Source: Symbiodinium natans (Eukaryota; Sar; Dinophyceae; Suessiales; Symbiodiniaceae). From it: a DNA stretch of 64,000 bases. Shown here in pieces: positions 63,646-64,000 of this stretch; position 1 is the stretch's first letter; the number at the start of each line of letters is the position of its first letter. The position numbers and the translations under genes are program-made. A model generated the notes under the pieces. It made no database searches, was not told where the DNA came from, and saw only the letters and a list, made by a program, of their open reading frames with translations. The stretch is taken from contig CAJNDS010002127.1 of assembly GCA_905221605.1 (NCBI GenBank), positions 37,501 through 101,500 of the forward strand. Direction: 5' to 3'.

Positions 63646-64000
63646 ACACATACTTGTACATATGTGCAAACATGTCTGTTAGCTCTGTTTGCTGATGCTG
63701 TATAAATTCTTTAGGCTTCTTCTGCCCGGGGGAAAAAGGCACTGAGAGAGCCCCGCGAGCCCAGGCCCTTCAGAAGTTCAGATTTTGAGGGTTTAGGGTT
63801 TAGGGTTTGGTTGTTTAGGGTTTGGGGTTTAGGGTTTAGGACTTTTTCGCAAACCTGGTCACACCCCAACCAAGCCCCACCCTGAACCGCTATTGGCCAA
63901 CTTTCCGAGTGAGGGGTCGTTACCTGCAGCCCTGGTGGGTGTCTTGGGTTGGAATGCTCTTGTCTTGTGAGCTTCCCAGTTACCTCGAAATTGCCTACAA
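63646..64000. other. Unique right end with a short TTTAGGG run
   Basis: A TTTAGGG/TTTGGGG run lies at 63788-63840. The rest is unique and unrecognised. Confidence 0.4.

Noticed and set aside
63458-63742. IHTYIHTF / MNVCMNVC protein
   Set aside because: Tetranucleotide microsatellite translated on either strand.
1-64000. Window as a chromosome end
   Set aside because: Arrays are short, in both orientations and interrupted by genes; no terminal long one-strand array is present.

Overview
The window reads as dinoflagellate nuclear DNA, most likely a Suessiales/Symbiodiniaceae-like genome. Six things point there: (1) plant/alga-type telomere heptamers (TTTAGGG/CCCTAAA) scattered through almost the whole window on both strands; (2) short exons of eukaryotic genes broken up by small inverted-repeat elements like the introner elements described in dinoflagellates; (3) ubiquitin-like/ankyrin genes and a FNIP-repeat gene, families typical of these algae; (4) two nuclear copies of mitochondrial DNA (cox3 and cob), the only genes dinoflagellate mitochondria encode besides cox1; (5) a very long Ty1/copia retrotransposon with nucleic-acid-modification domains; (6) GC-rich unique DNA. 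The species cannot be named from this. No tRNA, rRNA, spliced-leader RNA gene or CRISPR array was seen.

Layout. 1-14.8 kb: telomere-like arrays alternate with 60-250 bp unique spacers. A FNIP-repeat gene with a frameshift (2.85-3.99 kb, +) and a multi-exon class 3 lipase gene (5.0-6.15 kb, -) lie here. 14.83-15.2 kb: cox3-derived mitochondrial fragment. 15.2-16.6 kb: unique DNA with a tandem duplication. 18.1-19.8 kb: degenerate 15-bp repeat array interrupted by a cob-derived fragment. 20-23.2 kb: long telomere-like arrays and a higher-order 8-bp variant array. 23.76-24.66 kb and 30.3-31.88 kb: two paralogous minus-strand genes with an N-terminal ubiquitin-like domain and ankyrin repeats. 32.43-46.08 kb: a complete 13.65-kb copia element on the minus strand. 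46-64 kb: telomere-like arrays again, with short minus-strand exon-like spacers (clearest at 48.9-52.3 kb), a head-to-head telomeric junction at 50.17 kb, several inverted-repeat elements and a tetranucleotide microsatellite at 63.5 kb.

The retrotransposon is the most notable object. It has two identical 146-bp LTRs, a 5-bp target duplication, a purine tract and a candidate primer site. A Gag-protease frame with two CCCH zinc fingers is followed by a canonical -1 ribosomal frameshift signal (G GGT TTT, 9-nt spacer, GC-only hairpin) leading into integrase-RT-RNase H. Downstream is about 5.4 kb of extra coding sequence. There I recognise a 2-oxoglutarate/Fe(II) oxygenase-like domain, a DNA-methyltransferase-like domain, a possible SGNH hydrolase-like domain, a Tpt1/KptA-like RNA 2'-phosphotransferase domain, a zinc ribbon and a basic Ser/Trp/Arg tail. 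Three further frame breaks lie in this part.

The second theme is how telomere-like repeats relate to introns. In the lipase and ankyrin genes the introns are small inverted-repeat elements. In several of these elements a TTTAGGG/CCCTAAA array sits inside, and in one ankyrin intron the array runs right up to the 3' splice site. This suggests the telomere-like DNA spread and expanded largely within introns.
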